Shown: positions 7,408 to 14,436, numbered from the stretch's first letter. The stretch: DNA of 14,997 nt from Spirochaetaceae bacterium (GCA_031267955.1 JAIRYB010000074.1:1-14997); one strand, 5' to 3'. Numbers and translations are program-made. Notes: generated by a model not told the origin, from the letters alone.

Positions 7408-7645
7408 CAAGATTGATAAGGAATTTCTTGAGTTCCCTCATCAAAGGGACCAGGGGGTAGTCGACAGGTTCGGGCATCGTGACAAAAATATTCTTTTGCC
7501 CTGTCGGTTTTGTTTCTATAGTAAAGTCAATGGAACGCTCTTCCGGCTTGTTTAAAAGTTCGAATTCCGCAATTCCCGAGTAAAGGCGGCGGTAATATAT
7601 GGGGACTTCCTTTCTTACGACATTTTTAATTTGAACAACCTTCAT
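7379..7645 (-). CDS. Conserved-looking small protein of unknown function (88 aa)
   Basis: I do not recognise a family. The product is 88 residues, starting MKVVQIKNVVRKEVPIYYRR and ending VPLMRELKKFLINLDDAGKL then PQT. It has no signal peptide, membrane segment or cysteines. It looks like an alpha/beta fold, with a strand-rich N-terminal two thirds and one C-terminal helix. Coding status is supported by the tight fit between the PilZ gene (29 bases upstream) and tsaE (about 30 bases overlap), and by the sensible residue mix. Its RBS is weak, only a GCGGG-like stretch before the ATG at 7645. It probably belongs to the same transcript as tsaE and tsaB. Confidence 0.75.
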   Translation of the reverse strand: MKVVQIKNVVRKEVPIYYRRLYSGIAEFELLNKPEERSIDFTIETKPTGQKNIFVTMPEPVDYPLVPLMRELKKFLINLDDAGKLPQT

Positions 7646-7674
7646 GCTATACCCGCTCTGTCTTTTTTTTGATT

Positions 7675-8850
7675 TCAGTCTTCATTATATCTATATACCA
7701 CAGCATTTATAACATTCAAGGCCTTTAAAGACGCCTTTAAGAATTTGATATGGAGGAATGAAGTTATGGAACTTCCCCGGTTAATGCGGAGTACCTGTCC
7801 CAGAACAGAGGCTTTTGCCTTTTTATCCTCTAATGAAATTTTAAGCCGAACTCCGGGTTTTAGTAAGCCCCGGGTACGTATAGAACACCCCCCGGGGGCA
7901 ATATCCAGAATTTCTCCCACAAATTTACGGTTTCCTACACTCATTTGTGTCTCCGCGCGGGACCCGGAACCGGTTTTGGTAATGGTAATTATCCAGAATT
8001 CGCAGGGGATATTGACCTGGCGGCGCCTGTTTTTCCGCTTGAACAGGGTTTTGGGCTTCCCCAGGCTTAAAAGCTGGAGTATAGGCGGTTTCCTGGGCGC
8101 GGTTACAATGTCCAGGACGCGGCAGCGCTGGAGGAACCCGTGGTTCAAATTGTTGAAGTAGTTAAGCTCGGCCTGGCTTCCCCTTTGAAATCTCAGCGGC
8201 TGTCCCAGGGGGTTGACCGGGCATTCCACCATAATAACTTCCCCGCGGACCGTATCGACCTTGAGCGGGTAGGTTTTGCCGTTGGTGCTTAAAACCGCCT
8301 GGGTCCCGTAACCGATTTCCGGGACAGCCGCGCGCTGGAGAAAGGCCGGGGCCGCCTCGATGGCGTTCCGGGTCGAAAAAAGCTGGTAAAGTTCCTTCTG
8401 CACCGCGGCGTCGTTTGCGGTACGTTCGCCTTTCCTGGCTATCGAGCTATAGGTCCTCTTAAAATGCCTGTCTATCGCGGAAATATCCGAGAGAACCTCT
8501 CTGGGATTGTTTACCCCGTCCTTTGAAAAAACATACTCCAGCATCTTGGCCTGTTCTTTGCTAAGGTCGTAATTTCTGGCGATGGACCGCAGGGTAAAAA
8601 CAGAAAACTGCCGGGGCGGGGCGAAATTTACCGATTTCCGCGCGCCCCCTGCCCGCGGGCCGGCATTCCTAAACCCGTGCCTGACAATATTGGCAACCAG
8701 GGCGACAATTATGATTATGCCCAGGCCGGCCCCCAGGATGATCGCCGCCATAGGATCGTCTTCTTTAAAGTACTGGACTGCCTGTGCCTGCAAAGAAGGC
8801 GCCGGAGACAATATCCCCAGCGCGGATAAGAATGTTGTGATCCGTTTCAT
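7675..8850 (-). CDS. Membrane-anchored YcgR-like PilZ protein, predicted c-di-GMP receptor
   Basis: The 391-residue protein starts with a signal-like segment (MKRITTFLSALGILSPAP, ending SLQAQA) and a strong membrane span at about 33-54 (IILGAGLGIIIIVALVANIV). A charged helical stretch (about 90-165) and a YcgR-N-like beta region (about 180-265) follow. The C-terminal PilZ domain (about 272-380) keeps the c-di-GMP pocket: an RxxxR pair at R272/R276 within KRKNRRRQ, and DIAPGG at 316-321, a DxSxxG motif with Ala for Ser. YcgR-type proteins brake flagellar motors when c-di-GMP is high, which fits a flagellin operon. ATG 8850 has AGGGG 7 bases upstream. A GTG at 8874, which overlaps the upstream stop and follows AAAGG, is the alternative start. 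Confidence 0.88.
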   Translation of the reverse strand: MKRITTFLSALGILSPAPSLQAQAVQYFKEDDPMAAIILGAGLGIIIIVALVANIVRHGFRNAGPRAGGARKSVNFAPPRQFSVFTLRSIARNYDLSKEQAKMLEYVFSKDGVNNPREVLSDISAIDRHFKRTYSSIARKGERTANDAAVQKELYQLFSTRNAIEAAPAFLQRAAVPEIGYGTQAVLSTNGKTYPLKVDTVRGEVIMVECPVNPLGQPLRFQRGSQAELNYFNNLNHGFLQRCRVLDIVTAPRKPPILQLLSLGKPKTLFKRKNRRRQVNIPCEFWIITITKTGSGSRAETQMSVGNRKFVGEILDIAPGGCSIRTRGLLKPGVRLKISLEDKKAKASVLGQVLRINRGSSITSFLHIKFLKASLKALNVINAVVYRYNED

Positions 8851-8870
8851 AACAACGCCCCTGTTTCGGT

Positions 8871-9704
8871 TCACGCGGGAACCTTTAACGCCTCGTAGAA
8901 CGATCTAAGCCGGGGGGCAAGCTCGTATTCCGCCAAATCCCCCACCAGGACCACGTCCCGGCCCTCGTAGGCCGCTAAAAGTTCCTTTAAGGCGGCGCTG
9001 AACTCCCCCAGGAAATCGTATACCGGGGAAGATTCGACCAGTATCCCGCTCAGATCCTGCCCCTGGGCCTGGATAAGGTAAAAGAGCCGGAAAAGTTTTT
9101 CCGCAACCGCCGAAAAGCCGCCCACTGTTTCCGCGGCCCGGCCGTCTTTGCCGGTCTGAATATCCAGGGGCAGTTCTTCAAGCCGCCCCGCAATCCCCGC
9201 GACCAGGCTTTCAATCCGCCCGATCTCTTCCCCGGGGTTTATAAGTTCCCTGATCCGTTCGTCAACCAGGGGGATTATATTTTCGGCCTTTGCGGCCCTT
9301 TCCGCCCCGCCGGGCCCGAAGGCCGCGTCTATGTCCCGGAAAAGCCGGGGGTTTTCATCTTCAAGGAAACTCGCTGCCGGGGAAGCCCTCCAAAGCCCGG
9401 CAATGCCCTCCGGGCCCTCCCCCTGGACGCAGGCGGCCAGAAAGCCGCGCGCCTTGCAAAGGGCGTCAAGGGCCAGTTCGGAACGCGGGCATACCTTGAT
9501 ATTGACCGCGCCCATGCTTTCAAGGTTCCGGCTGAAAACCGAGGAAATATCCGCGCCCGCAACCGGCTCCCCGTCGATTTCGAGTCCGTTAAGCCGGCAT
9601 CCCGAGCCGCGGAGCCAGCCCTCTACGCCCGAGAGCAGCTCGCCTACAGTCTTTTCCGTTTCCAGGGTGATATCCGCCGTTTTTCCGTTAATGTAAATGT
9701 CCAT
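8871..9704 (-). CDS. Unknown protein downstream of fliD (277 aa)
   Basis: I do not recognise a named family. The 277-residue product has no signal peptide or membrane span. Residues 1-70 look strand-rich, starting MDIYINGKTADITLETEKTV with VNIKVCPRS near residue 70, suggestive of a small beta-grasp-like fold. The rest looks helical and acidic, including LEELPLDIQTGKDGRA and a C-terminal helix RLRSFYEALKVP. From memory, a hypothetical gene occupies the same slot after fliD in T. pallidum. Its place after fliD raises the idea of a flagellar chaperone of the FliS/FliT kind, but no sequence match supports that. The RBS is AGAAGGG, 9 bases before ATG 9704, and the stop overlaps the alternative GTG start of the PilZ gene. 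Confidence 0.8.
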   Translation of the reverse strand: MDIYINGKTADITLETEKTVGELLSGVEGWLRGSGCRLNGLEIDGEPVAGADISSVFSRNLESMGAVNIKVCPRSELALDALCKARGFLAACVQGEGPEGIAGLWRASPAASFLEDENPRLFRDIDAAFGPGGAERAAKAENIIPLVDERIRELINPGEEIGRIESLVAGIAGRLEELPLDIQTGKDGRAAETVGGFSAVAEKLFRLFYLIQAQGQDLSGILVESSPVYDFLGEFSAALKELLAAYEGRDVVLVGDLAEYELAPRLRSFYEALKVPA

Positions 9705-9723
9705 TAAAATTTACCCTTCTATA

Positions 9724-9751
9724 ATTATAATATCGCCTTTATTAAAGGTAA
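9724..9751 (-). promoter_or_regulatory. Weak sigma-70-like promoter upstream of the 277-aa gene
   Basis: A perfect TATAAT reads on the minus strand at 9729 to 9724, with a poor -35 (GTTACC, 3 of 6) about 17 bases upstream. The palindrome CCTTTATTAAAGG lies in the spacer at 9736-9748. Transcription would begin only about 12 bases before the ATG. This is the only clear gap inside the lower part of the operon. Confidence 0.3.
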
Positions 9752-9779
9752 CCATTAGTTTTAACCTGGGGAATCTTTT

Positions 9780-11819
9780 TTAGCGCCGGTTGTTATTGCC
9801 GCTGGTCTGCTGGCTAAAGCTGTCCAGGGAAGTGGACAGCTGTTCCATACGGCTGTAGGCCCCTTCCATTTGGGCGTACTGGTTTTTCAGCGACATTTCT
9901 TTCGCGGCAAGCTGCCTTTCCATGGTATCGATGCGCCGGGTGTCCTGGTTTATGCGGGAATCGATGGTCCCGGTTTTCAGGGTGATGATCCCCCCGGTTT
10001 CCACATACGGCTGGGTAAGCTTGTCCAGGGTATAGGCGAGGCCGCTGTCCACAAGCAGATCGCCGTCCGTGTCAAGGCCGAAGAGCTGCTGCACCGCGGC
10101 CAGCCGGCTTGCCAGGGCGTTGTCCAGGACTTTTTCGTCGATTTCCAGGTAGCCCCGCAGCCGGGAAGGGTCGTATCCCGTGCTTGCCCCGGAACTCCGC
10201 ACGTCCGTCCCGATCCCGATCTGGGCCAGAAGGCTTAAGTCCATGTCCGAAGTAGGGTAGGGGGTGGAGGCCGCCCGCTGGAGGCCGCCGCGGAAAGAAC
10301 TCAGCGTAGAATCGCCCGCAAAAACCCCCAGCCGTTCCCTCAGAGAATCCCGCTCTTCCGCGCTTAGATAAGTCAGGTCCTCGACGATCCGCTCGTCGGT
10401 GCGGGTAAGCACGTTCATCTCCGCCATAAGCCGGTTATAATTCCCCGCCAGGGAGATGATCGAATCCTTGATGGTTTCCCGGTCGGGTTCCACGCCCAGC
10501 GTTACCGGCCTTTCGGAAGCCGACTTAAGGGTAAGCGTGACTCCGGGGAGTATGTCGTCGATATTGTTGGACGCCCTTTTAAGCTCGATGCCGTCCATGG
10601 TGAATTCGGCGTCGCGGGCGACGGAAACCGGGTTTGTAGGTTCCAGCCCCCCGGTCTGCCGGGGATCGTAGACAAGGATGTTCCGTATATTGATGTCCCG
10701 GTGGGTATTGCGGTTTTCAATGTTTATGGAGGCGATAGATTTGTCGCCGGCCAGATCCTGGAGCCGGTACTGGTAGGGCTTGAATTCTTCGGAATCTTTG
10801 ATGGCCGGAAGCCTGGCGCTTGATCCGTCGGTAAAGCCAAGGGTGATAAAGGCCAGATCGTCCACCCGCTTCGGCGGCTCCGGCGGTATCCACTGGGGAA
10901 GGGTTACGGTTATATCGTCGTTTTCCACGGTGATTCCCCCGTAGGTAACGGAACCGGTTTCCGGAATAGCCGGCCCCGGGGGCGGTTCCGGAATAGCCGC
11001 CATTTCCTCGCTGAAAGTTTCGGTAGAGGCCTCGAAGGTAAAGAGGAGGCCCGGTTCCGGCGGGATCGATGTTCTTAGGAGGACGGACGCGTTTCCGCCG
11101 GCGCCTGCCCAAAGCTCCCCTTTTTCCACCGCGATAAGCTGGACGCTTCCGGCCCCCGCCCTGACAAAATTTTCCGTCAGTTCGACCGGCCTGCGGGAAT
11201 CGTTCATCTTTTCCATCATGCCGCTGTCAAGGGCAAGCTTTTCGGCATCGCCGGAAAATACAAGCCGGTTGCCCTCGCCGGTCACCAGGGATTCGACGAG
11301 CAGGGACCTGGTACCCCGCTGTACCGTAACGATGCTGGCCTGGACTATGTTTTTCCCGCGCCGGTTCAGGGACTCGGTAAATTCCCTCAGGGTCCCCCCG
11401 CGAAAATTGAAATTCACCTCGTCCTTTCCCACGGAAAACGTGTAGTTTCCCGGCTCTATCCTGAAACTGTCGTCAAGGGGCGCGGAAAGAAAGCGGTCCG
11501 CCTGGGCGATCCGGCTTATCGTGAAACTGCGCTCCTGCTCAAGGGCCTCCCTGGTCGCGGAACCTGTTATGACTGAGCTGTCCTGGGAATTGACGATGCG
11601 GTCATTAAAGGGGTTCTGGAAAGAGAAGAGCAGCCGGGCGCTGTCCTTAAGGGCGGTCATGCGCCGGTTTACATCCTGCCAATAGGTTTTTTCGTTTTTT
11701 AAACGCTCTACATTCTTCTCAACGCGATCCCTGGGGACGCGTTCGACCTTCATCAGGTCTTCAATGAGCTTTTCAGTATTAAACCGGCTCTTTACGCCCG
11801 GTACATAGATATCCGACAT
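9780..11819 (-). CDS. fliD: Flagellar filament cap protein FliD (hook-associated protein 2)
   Basis: FliD caps the growing filament and folds incoming flagellin. At 679 residues it is longer than the 467-residue Salmonella protein, though treponemal FliD proteins are long in general. Its N-terminus (VPGVKSRFNTEKLIEDLMKV at residues 7-26) and its C-terminal coiled region (about 610-670, ERQLAAKEMSLKNQYAQMEG) are FliD-like, as is the FLID_C-type segment LAAVQQLFGLDTDGDLLVDS with GLAYTLDKL after it. The middle contains a proline-rich linker (about 275-320, PEPPPGPAIPE and WIPPEPPKR) and a beta-rich insert up to about 390. The start ATG 11819 has only a weak GCGGG site. flaG lies 72 bases upstream. 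Confidence 0.96.
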   Translation of the reverse strand: MSDIYVPGVKSRFNTEKLIEDLMKVERVPRDRVEKNVERLKNEKTYWQDVNRRMTALKDSARLLFSFQNPFNDRIVNSQDSSVITGSATREALEQERSFTISRIAQADRFLSAPLDDSFRIEPGNYTFSVGKDEVNFNFRGGTLREFTESLNRRGKNIVQASIVTVQRGTRSLLVESLVTGEGNRLVFSGDAEKLALDSGMMEKMNDSRRPVELTENFVRAGAGSVQLIAVEKGELWAGAGGNASVLLRTSIPPEPGLLFTFEASTETFSEEMAAIPEPPPGPAIPETGSVTYGGITVENDDITVTLPQWIPPEPPKRVDDLAFITLGFTDGSSARLPAIKDSEEFKPYQYRLQDLAGDKSIASINIENRNTHRDINIRNILVYDPRQTGGLEPTNPVSVARDAEFTMDGIELKRASNNIDDILPGVTLTLKSASERPVTLGVEPDRETIKDSIISLAGNYNRLMAEMNVLTRTDERIVEDLTYLSAEERDSLRERLGVFAGDSTLSSFRGGLQRAASTPYPTSDMDLSLLAQIGIGTDVRSSGASTGYDPSRLRGYLEIDEKVLDNALASRLAAVQQLFGLDTDGDLLVDSGLAYTLDKLTQPYVETGGIITLKTGTIDSRINQDTRRIDTMERQLAAKEMSLKNQYAQMEGAYSRMEQLSTSLDSFSQQTSGNNNRR

Positions 11820-11891
11820 AACCCGCTAACATTTTCCCTGGGCCTGCCCCCCCTGGCGCGCGTTTCACAGGAACCCTTAGGCGGCCCGGCA

Positions 11892-12233
11892 TTACGCCCG
11901 CTCGTCAAACAAAAAACCGATGGTTTCCTGGATTCTGCTGTGCAGGCGCTGCAATTCTTCCGGGGGCAGAATCTTAATCACCTTATCGGTTTCCGGATCG
12001 ATCACCTTTACGGTTATTTCATGGGATTCATAATCGACCATAAACCTGAGTTTGCGGTTAAGGGCGGAGCTTACCCGCTCCAGATCGGCCGCGCTTGATT
12101 CTACAGCCCTGGAACGCGTGTTTCCCCGTGCCGGCGCGGCGGCTTTACGGGCAGCCGGGTATTCCGGCAGTCGCACTCCCTGCGCCTGAACAGCGGCGGC
12201 TCCGCCGGCCGGCGCGGCAATTTGTATGTTCAT
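11892..12233 (-). CDS. flaG: FlaG-family flagellar protein
   Basis: FlaG proteins are small and co-occur with fliD; loss in other bacteria alters filament length. The 113-residue product has a low-complexity Ala/Arg-rich N-terminus. It then shows the family core, LRFMVDYESHEITVKVID followed by PETDKVIKILPPEELQRL (about 61-97), with the conserved D-P-E-T and I-P/L-P-P-E-E elements. ATG 12233 is chosen because AGGGAGGT lies just upstream. A TTG at 12305, preceded by CGGAGGT, would add 24 residues and is a real alternative. The gene sits between the second flaB and fliD, as expected in treponemes. The DNA for VKVIDPETDKVIKI also contains a sigma-28-like sequence. Confidence 0.88.
   Translation of the reverse strand: MNIQIAAPAGGAAAVQAQGVRLPEYPAARKAAAPARGNTRSRAVESSAADLERVSSALNRKLRFMVDYESHEITVKVIDPETDKVIKILPPEELQRLHSRIQETIGFLFDERA
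11983..12010 (-). promoter_or_regulatory. Possible sigma-28 promoter inside flaG, ahead of fliD
   Basis: On the minus strand TAAA (12010 to 12007) is followed after 16 bases by ACCGATAA (11990 to 11983). This is 11 of 12 consensus positions with the same N16 spacing as the flaB promoter at 14541-14568. It would start a transcript near 11976, about 155 bases before fliD. Because it lies within conserved codons of flaG, a chance match is quite possible. Confidence 0.3.
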
Positions 12234-12307
12234 AATACCTCCCTGTATCGGCGCTCTGACGGGACCCTGTCCTAATCCGGGATACCGCGAAACGCTAAAA
12301 GTCAAAA

Positions 12308-12329
12308 ATTCTTACCTCCGTGTAAGAAT
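12308..12329 (-). promoter_or_regulatory. Hairpin with GGA loop upstream of flaG
   Basis: ATTCTTAC and GTAAGAAT form an 8-bp stem with loop ACGGAG on the minus-strand RNA, followed by five Ts. It can be read as a weak intrinsic terminator after flaB, as a GGA-loop site of the kind CsrA binds, or as the RBS (CGGAGGT) for the alternative TTG start of flaG. Confidence 0.4.
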
Positions 12330-12335
12330 GCCTTT

Positions 12336-12373
12336 TTTAAAAAGAGACGGGGGAGGGCGCGAACTTCCCCGTC
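12336..12373 (-). terminator. Intrinsic terminator after the second flaB
   Basis: On the minus strand GACGGGG (12373 to 12367) pairs with CCCCGTC (12352 to 12346) around a 14-base loop. The stem is followed by TCTTTTT. It lies about 47 bases past the flaB stop and would separate abundant flagellin mRNA from lower-level flaG-fliD read-through. Confidence 0.65.
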
Positions 12374-12419
12374 CCAACGTTTTAAAAGACGACGTCCAGA
12401 GGTCTTTTAAATACGCTGT

Positions 12420-13271
12420 TTAGCCCAAAAGCTGGAGAATCGACTGGGTCCGGGTGTTGGCCTGGGCCAGCATGGCATTCCCCGCCTGGGACAGAATCTG
12501 GTCCTTGGTATAGTTGACCATTTCCGACGCCATATCCGCGTCCCTGATCCGGGATTCTGCCGCCTGCATATTTTCCGCGGCAATCGCGACACCCTGGGCC
12601 GCCATTTCGAAGCGGTTCTGGTAGGCGCCGAGATCGGCCCGCTGCTGGGAAATCTGCATCAGGGCATTGTCGATAGTGCCAATGGCCTGGTTGGCGGCTT
12701 CCGGGGAAGTGATGGAAATAGTGCTTTCCTCCCCCTGGGCGCCTTGCAAACCGAGCGCCTGGGCGGACATATTGCCGATATAGACCTGTTCGTTCTGGTC
12801 CATATTGGCGCCCACCTGGAGCAGCATGGTCTTGGCGCCGTCTTCGCGGGCAAAAGCCCCGGTCAAAAGATTCATCCCGTTAAATTGAGCATGGCTCGCA
12901 ATCCGGTTGACTTCGTCGATTAACTGGGACACTTCCACCTGAATCTGCATACGATCCTCGTCGGTATAGATACCGTTGGCGGATTGTACCGACAGTTCCC
13001 GTAAACGGTGCAGGATATCCTGGGTTTCCTGAAGGTAGCCTTCAGTAGTCTGGATAAACGATACACCGTTCTGTATATTCCGCTCGGCCTGGTTAAGCCC
13101 CCGGATCTGGCTCCGCATTTTTTCGGAAACCGCGAGACCGGAAGCGTCGTCGCCTGCCCGGTTGATCCGCTGGCCTGAGCTGAGCCTCTCAATGCTCTTC
13201 GCTACATCGCCATTGGTAACTCCCAGGCTGCGGTTGGCATACAGGGCGCTCAAGTTGTGATTAATAATCAT
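12420..13271 (-). CDS. flaB: Periplasmic flagellar core flagellin FlaB (second copy)
   Basis: This is a spirochaete core-filament flagellin of 283 residues. It has no signal peptide, as expected for flagellar type III export into the periplasm. It shows the conserved N-terminal helix region (LSSGQRINRAGDDASGLAVS near 30-49), ANGIYTDEDRMQIQVEVSQL near 98-117, and the C-terminal motif ESRIRDADMASEMVNYTKDQ near 238-257, ending LQLLG. By position next to flaG and fliD it corresponds best to flaB3 of T. pallidum. It is clearly paralogous to the flaB at 13571-14431. The RBS CAAGGAGGG lies 8 bases before ATG 13271, below a hairpin with GGGA in its loop. A weak sigma-28-like site lies at 13397-13423. 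A terminator follows the gene. Confidence 0.97.
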   Translation of the reverse strand: MIINHNLSALYANRSLGVTNGDVAKSIERLSSGQRINRAGDDASGLAVSEKMRSQIRGLNQAERNIQNGVSFIQTTEGYLQETQDILHRLRELSVQSANGIYTDEDRMQIQVEVSQLIDEVNRIASHAQFNGMNLLTGAFAREDGAKTMLLQVGANMDQNEQVYIGNMSAQALGLQGAQGEESTISITSPEAANQAIGTIDNALMQISQQRADLGAYQNRFEMAAQGVAIAAENMQAAESRIRDADMASEMVNYTKDQILSQAGNAMLAQANTRTQSILQLLG

Positions 13272-13278
13272 AAGATAA

Positions 13279-13319
13279 CCCTCCTTGCTGTAGGTTTATC
13301 CCGGCAATCCCTTGCCAGG
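13279..13319 (-). promoter_or_regulatory. Leader of the second flaB: GGA hairpin plus RBS, candidate CsrA sites
   Basis: On the minus-strand RNA, 13319-13312 pairs with 13307-13300 over 8 bp (one G-U) around loop GGGA. About 12 bases further lies the RBS, GCAAGGAGGG (about 13279-13288). The layout matches the leader of the first flaB copy: a hairpin with a GGA loop, then a CAAGGAGG RBS. Confidence 0.5.
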
Positions 13320-13332
13320 ACCGAACCGCACG

Positions 13333-13380
13333 GCCGGCGTCTTCCGGAGGCTTCGCGTCAATCCTCCGGGGTCCGCCGGC
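13333..13380 (-). promoter_or_regulatory. Nested stem-loop in the second flaB leader
   Basis: GCCGGCG at 13333-13339 pairs with CGCCGGC at 13374-13380. Inside it, CCGGAGG at 13344-13350 pairs with CCTCCGG at 13363-13369. If transcription starts near 13390 from the site at 13397-13404, this structure would form the 5' end of the flaB mRNA, a position often linked to mRNA stability. Confidence 0.4.
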
Positions 13381-13396
13381 TTACGGAACGGACCGG

Positions 13397-13423
13397 TTAT
13401 CGCCGGAGGCCTTTCGGGTATTG
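13397..13423 (-). promoter_or_regulatory. Weak sigma-28-like promoter for the second flaB
   Basis: Minus-strand GGCGATAA (13404 to 13397) matches 7 of 8 positions of the -10 octamer. The -35 at exact N15 spacing is CAAT, only 2 of 4. The gene could instead depend on read-through from the first flaB. Confidence 0.3.
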
Positions 13424-13448
13424 AACCCGGACAAGCTCCTGCCGATAA
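13422..13448 (+). promoter_or_regulatory. Near-consensus sigma-28 promoter on the plus strand between the flaB genes
   Basis: TGAA (13422-13425), exactly 15 bases, then a perfect GCCGATAA (13441-13448). This is 11 of 12 positions, as good as the flgN promoter. It points right, toward the 3' end of the first flaB and antisense to it. No plausible plus-strand protein gene follows. A strong hairpin lies at 13523-13542, so a short RNA of roughly 90-100 bases could be made. Confidence 0.4.
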
Positions 13449-13522
13449 GCGATCCGTGCCGCCGTGCCGCAAGCGCGCCGTACCAAGAACAGCGCAGGGT
13501 ATTTGTCAAATAACCGGGCAAG

Positions 13523-13542
13523 GCGGGGGCTTCCGCCCCCGC
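13523..13542 (-). terminator. Strong GC hairpin after the first flaB
   Basis: GCGGGGGC (13523-13530) and GCCCCCGC (13535-13542) form a perfect 8-bp stem with a 4-base loop, about 28 bases past the flaB stop. No strong T-run follows on either strand; the plus strand is T-rich after it (CTACCTTTATACCTTT). It may end or stabilise the flaB mRNA and may also end an antisense transcript. Confidence 0.55.
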
Positions 13543-13570
13543 TCTACCTTTATACCTTTAATATACGGCT

Positions 13571-14431
13571 TTACTGGAGAAGTTGCAATACCGACGTGGT
13601 ACGCTGGTTCGCCTGGGCCAGCATCGCCGTCCCGGCCTGGGACAGGATCTGGTCTTTGACATAGCTGACCATTTCGTTTGCCATGTCGGTATCCCGGATA
13701 CGGGATTCCGCGGCCTGGAGGTTCTCCGCCCCGATATCGAGGCCCCGCACCGCGTGTTCAAGCCGGTTCTGGTAAGCGCCGAGATCCGCCCGCTGCTTGT
13801 TGATCTTCTCGAGGGCCGCGTCCAGGACGCCGATGGACCTGTTGGCGTTTTCCGGGTCTTCCAGGGACAGTATCGAATCGTCCTGCATTTCCCTGAGGCC
13901 GAGGCTGTTGGAGGTCATGGTGCCGATGAAAACCTGTTCCCGCTGATCCATGTTGGCCCCGATGTGCAGCCACATGGAGGCGGTAATCGCGTTTTCGCCG
14001 CCCGCCCGGGCAAAACGGCCGGTGAGCATGTTCATGCCGTTAAACTGGGCATGGCTGGCGATGCGGTCCACCTCGTCCACAAGCTGGGACACTTCCACCT
14101 GGATCTGCATGCGGTCTTCCGCGGTGTAGATGCCGTTGGCGGCCTGAACCGCCAGTTCCCGGATCCGCTGGATAATGTCCTCGCTTTCCTGGAGATAGCC
14201 TTCGCTGGTCTGGATGAAGGAAATCCCGTTGGCCGCGTTGGCCGAAGCCTGGTTAAGCCCCCTGATCTGGCTCCGCATTTTTTCGGATACCGCGAGGCCG
14301 GAAGCGTCGTCGCCCGCGCGGTTGATCCGCAGGCCGGAAGACAGCTTCTCCATGTCTTTGGTGAGGTAATTTTGGGTTACCTTGAGGGACCTGTCCGCAA
14401 ACATGGCCGACAGGTTGTGGTTGATGATCAT
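13571..14431 (-). CDS. flaB: Periplasmic flagellar core flagellin FlaB (first copy)
   Basis: This core flagellin has 286 residues and no signal peptide. Family motifs: LSSGLRINRAGDDASGLAVS (about 30-49), QIRGLNQASANAANGISFIQ (about 55-74), ANGIYTAEDRMQIQVEVSQL, and the C-terminal ESRIRDTDMANEMVSYVKDQ (about 241-260) ending SVLQLLQ. It is the promoter-proximal copy and by position resembles flaB1 of T. pallidum. It differs from the second copy mainly in the short variable centre (about 145-200) and the extreme N-terminus (FADRSLKVTQNYLTKDMEKL). A sigma-28-type promoter lies about 110 bases upstream, and the leader contains several GGA hairpins. The RBS AAGGAGG lies 5 bases before ATG 14431. 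Confidence 0.97.
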   Translation of the reverse strand: MIINHNLSAMFADRSLKVTQNYLTKDMEKLSSGLRINRAGDDASGLAVSEKMRSQIRGLNQASANAANGISFIQTSEGYLQESEDIIQRIRELAVQAANGIYTAEDRMQIQVEVSQLVDEVDRIASHAQFNGMNMLTGRFARAGGENAITASMWLHIGANMDQREQVFIGTMTSNSLGLREMQDDSILSLEDPENANRSIGVLDAALEKINKQRADLGAYQNRLEHAVRGLDIGAENLQAAESRIRDTDMANEMVSYVKDQILSQAGTAMLAQANQRTTSVLQLLQ

Positions 14432-14436
14432 ATCAT

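Noticed and set aside
12245..12252. GCCGATAC on the minus strand just upstream of flaG, like a sigma-28 -10
   Set aside because: No acceptable -35 at 15-16 bases, and transcription would start inside or after the flaG RBS.
13505..13510. TTGACA on the minus strand as a sigma-70 -35 for the second flaB
   Set aside because: No TATAAT-like hexamer lies at 16-18 bases downstream.
13464..13664. Plus-strand 66-codon frame (GTG start) after the antisense sigma-28 site
   Set aside because: There is no RBS, and most of it is the reverse of conserved flaB codons. An RNA is more plausible than a protein.
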